Source: Chitinophagaceae bacterium
Lineage (GTDB): Bacteria > Bacteroidota > Bacteroidia > Chitinophagales > Chitinophagaceae
Reading direction: 5' to 3'
Assembly: GCA_016787105.1 (NCBI GenBank)
Contig: JAEUVI010000563.1
Span: 1 to 5,249, forward strand
Length of the DNA stretch: 5,249 bases
Each line of letters begins with the position of its first letter. Within the stretch, counting starts at the first letter, position 1. The notes under the pieces are model-generated. The model saw only the letters and a program-made list of their open reading frames with translations. It did no database searches and was not told the origin of the DNA. The translations under genes were made by a program, and so were the position numbers. Shown here piece by piece: positions 3,746 to 5,249 of this stretch.

Positions 3746-5249
3746 TTATCTTATTACAAAACGGCTGCTCTTTACCTGTGTATTATTAGCATCATACACA
3801 TGAATGGAATAAATACCTGCAGCCATTGTGTTTGTTTTTGTCATATTTTCTACAAATTCTTCCTCGTTTATTATAATTGATTTTTTAAGAAATGATTGGC
3901 CCTGGTTGTTTTTTATTTCAATCATATAAGAGCCTCTCTCCAATCCGGATAGCTTTACCTTATAATTTGCTGTGACCGGGTTGGGCGAAATATCAATTGT
4001 TGTATTCTCTCCTTTCCTGAATTTAATCTTTATCACATTGGAATATGTGAAGCTCTTATCTGTACTCACTATGCGAAGACGGTAATAATTCACACCCAGT
4101 AGTGGGTTAAAGTCGATCATCTCATATGTGTTTACACCGGCATTTCCTTTGGCAAGCATATAAGCCATTGTGCTGAAACTGGACCCATCCGTACTTTTTT
4201 CCACCACATACTCATTGATATTTTCTTCAGCAGTAGTATTCCAGTTCAACAAAACTTTTTTCTCAATCCCCTGCCCACCGAAATTTATCAGTTTAGCCGG
4301 AAGCGTATGCACAGATCCGCATAACTGTGGATTGAATACATAGGATTTACCCAATCCGTTATTGCCTATAGGAAAGTTGAGTAACGTTCCGATTGTAGAT
4401 CCCAGGTTTAAAACACTGTTGTTAAAATCCAATGCACCAGAGGGAGATCCGACTAATATTCGTGGCTTCGAAGTCGGGCCCTGGGTTTTTGGAATACCCG
4501 CGACACTAAAACCAAACAAAGCAGTAGCATTCACGCTCATAAAATCGCCCCCGTATGTAGCAACTACATCGTATATCGGAGTGGGGTTATAAGTTCCACC
4601 AATTATACCATAATAGATATAAGCCGCTCCACCCACCGTACTTGTTTGCAACTGAGAAATATTGGTACCGGTTGAAAGAGGCTCACCGATAACCAGGTCG
4701 CTAAAGCCATCGCAGTTTATATCGTACGCATTGTCAATAGATGCACCAAACAGTACATTTAATTGCATTGTATTAAGCACCTGTAAAAGGCTGGAAGACT
4801 TTGGAGACTCCAACACCTGGTCAGCCGTAACTGCTGACGCAGGTGATGAAGATTGCTTTTTGAATAAATGTACATTTCCTGTCTGAATAGAAAGTCCTAA
4901 TGCGTTTGGTATTAAACCGCCAGTTGGAGCCCCTATTAATATATTTCCATTATGTAAGCCGCTCCCGGTTCTTACGCCTCTCACTTTATACCCAAACAAA
5001 TTTGCAGCACTTCCCAATAAGCCCGAAGCTTTACCATGCAGTGTGGCCCCTATTGATGAATTGATACCGGTACCAGTTCCATAATATACATAAGCGCTGC
5101 CGCCAAGCACCTTGCCTGTCAGCACACCGCCCAACGAAGACAAATCAATTCCTGCAGGCGCACCTACAACTATATCAGGATGTCCATCGCCGTTATAATC
5201 GCCTACACCATCCACGCTATATCCAAAAAGAAGACCGCTGCTACTTAAC
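3746..5249 (-). CDS. Secreted FG-GAP beta-propeller protein with T9SS type A sorting domain, C-terminal 500 residues
   Basis: The frame is open to the right edge, so the start lies outside; the GTG at 5215-5213 is an internal Val inside LLFGYSVDGVGDYNGDG. Numbering from the first full codon (5248), four FG-GAP blades are seen: FG at 8, 85, 167 and 245, closing with GAP, GAP, GEP and GSP at about 29, 106, 188 and 267. Blades 1 and 3 carry calcium loops DYNGDGHPD (17-25) and DINCDGFSD (176-184); blades 2 and 4 do not. Each calcium blade is followed by a GGSAYVYYG or GGAAYIYYG strand. A fibronectin-III-like domain follows (about 316-411, with VLLNWNTTAEENINEYVVEK), then the sorting domain (about 419-500) with ISPNPV, GSYMIEIKNNQGQ, MAAGIYSIHVYD and the end SSRFVIR. 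Such domains direct export through the type IX system to the cell surface. An adhesin or binding role is inferred from the integrin-like propeller; no catalytic domain is visible. Confidence 0.92.
   Translation of the reverse strand, partial: LSSSGLLFGYSVDGVGDYNGDGHPDIVVGAPAGIDLSSLGGVLTGKVLGGSAYVYYGTGTGINSSIGATLHGKASGLLGSAANLFGYKVRGVRTGSGLHNGNILIGAPTGGLIPNALGLSIQTGNVHLFKKQSSSPASAVTADQVLESPKSSSLLQVLNTMQLNVLFGASIDNAYDINCDGFSDLVIGEPLSTGTNISQLQTSTVGGAAYIYYGIIGGTYNPTPIYDVVATYGGDFMSVNATALFGFSVAGIPKTQGPTSKPRILVGSPSGALDFNNSVLNLGSTIGTLLNFPIGNNGLGKSYVFNPQLCGSVHTLPAKLINFGGQGIEKKVLLNWNTTAEENINEYVVEKSTDGSSFSTMAYMLAKGNAGVNTYEMIDFNPLLGVNYYRLRIVSTDKSFTYSNVIKIKFRKGENTTIDISPNPVTANYKVKLSGLERGSYMIEIKNNQGQSFLKKSIIINEEEFVENMTKTNTMAAGIYSIHVYDANNTQVKSSRFVIR

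Noticed and set aside
4362..4886. Plus-strand frames of about 75 codons within the FG-GAP gene
   Set aside because: Antisense to a clear beta-propeller coding region, with no domain or start signal.
5213..5215. GTG as the start of the FG-GAP protein
   Set aside because: The frame stays open upstream and encodes LLFGYSV, the beginning of an FG-GAP blade, so the GTG is an internal valine and the gene is partial.

Overview
The window looks like a stretch of a Bacteroidota chromosome, most likely from a Chitinophagaceae-type bacterium. The evidence is a C-terminal type IX secretion (T9SS) sorting domain, a single-RRM RNA-binding protein, a remnant of a TPR-type sensor histidine kinase, A/T-rich leaders with little Shine-Dalgarno signal, and several matches to the Bacteroidota -7 promoter element TAnnTTTG. 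The lineage is inferred from these features, not from a database search.

Left part (1-1764, all minus strand): the N-terminal part of a sugar phosphate isomerase/epimerase-like TIM-barrel protein runs off the left edge and seems to have lost most of its export signal. Upstream of it lies a complete ten-helix EamA/DMT transporter. Upstream of that is a broken sensor histidine kinase: the end of its TPR region, its coiled coil and membrane helix remain, and its last 13 residues can be read in another frame, but the whole kinase core is missing.

Middle part (1765-3131): about 1.4 kb with no convincing protein gene. It is not featureless. Reading along the plus strand, it holds three units that each pair a TAnnTTTG-like promoter element with a strong hairpin: about 2032-2267, 2427-2522 and 2782-2946. 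The first carries five degenerate TGAAAA-gCCaAAACC direct repeats, about 19 nt apart, and ends in a perfect 17-bp inverted repeat. The third carries one copy of the same motif and folds into nested stems. The second and third share a 12-nt block just before the hairpin. The same strand then encodes a small RRM protein (3132-3383). I read this as a candidate cluster of small RNAs or orphan leaders next to an RNA-binding protein gene. This is the most interesting part of the window, and its function is inference.

Right part (3384-5249): an acidic 46-codon minus-strand frame of doubtful status converges on the RRM gene. A symmetric bidirectional terminator (3693-3716) follows. Last comes the C-terminal 500 residues of a minus-strand, surface-targeted FG-GAP beta-propeller protein with a fibronectin-III-like domain and a T9SS type A sorting domain; its start lies beyond the right edge.

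The genes do not form one pathway. The window reads as a gene-poor junction with decaying genes on the left, a possible RNA regulatory cluster in the centre, and a secreted adhesin-like protein on the right.
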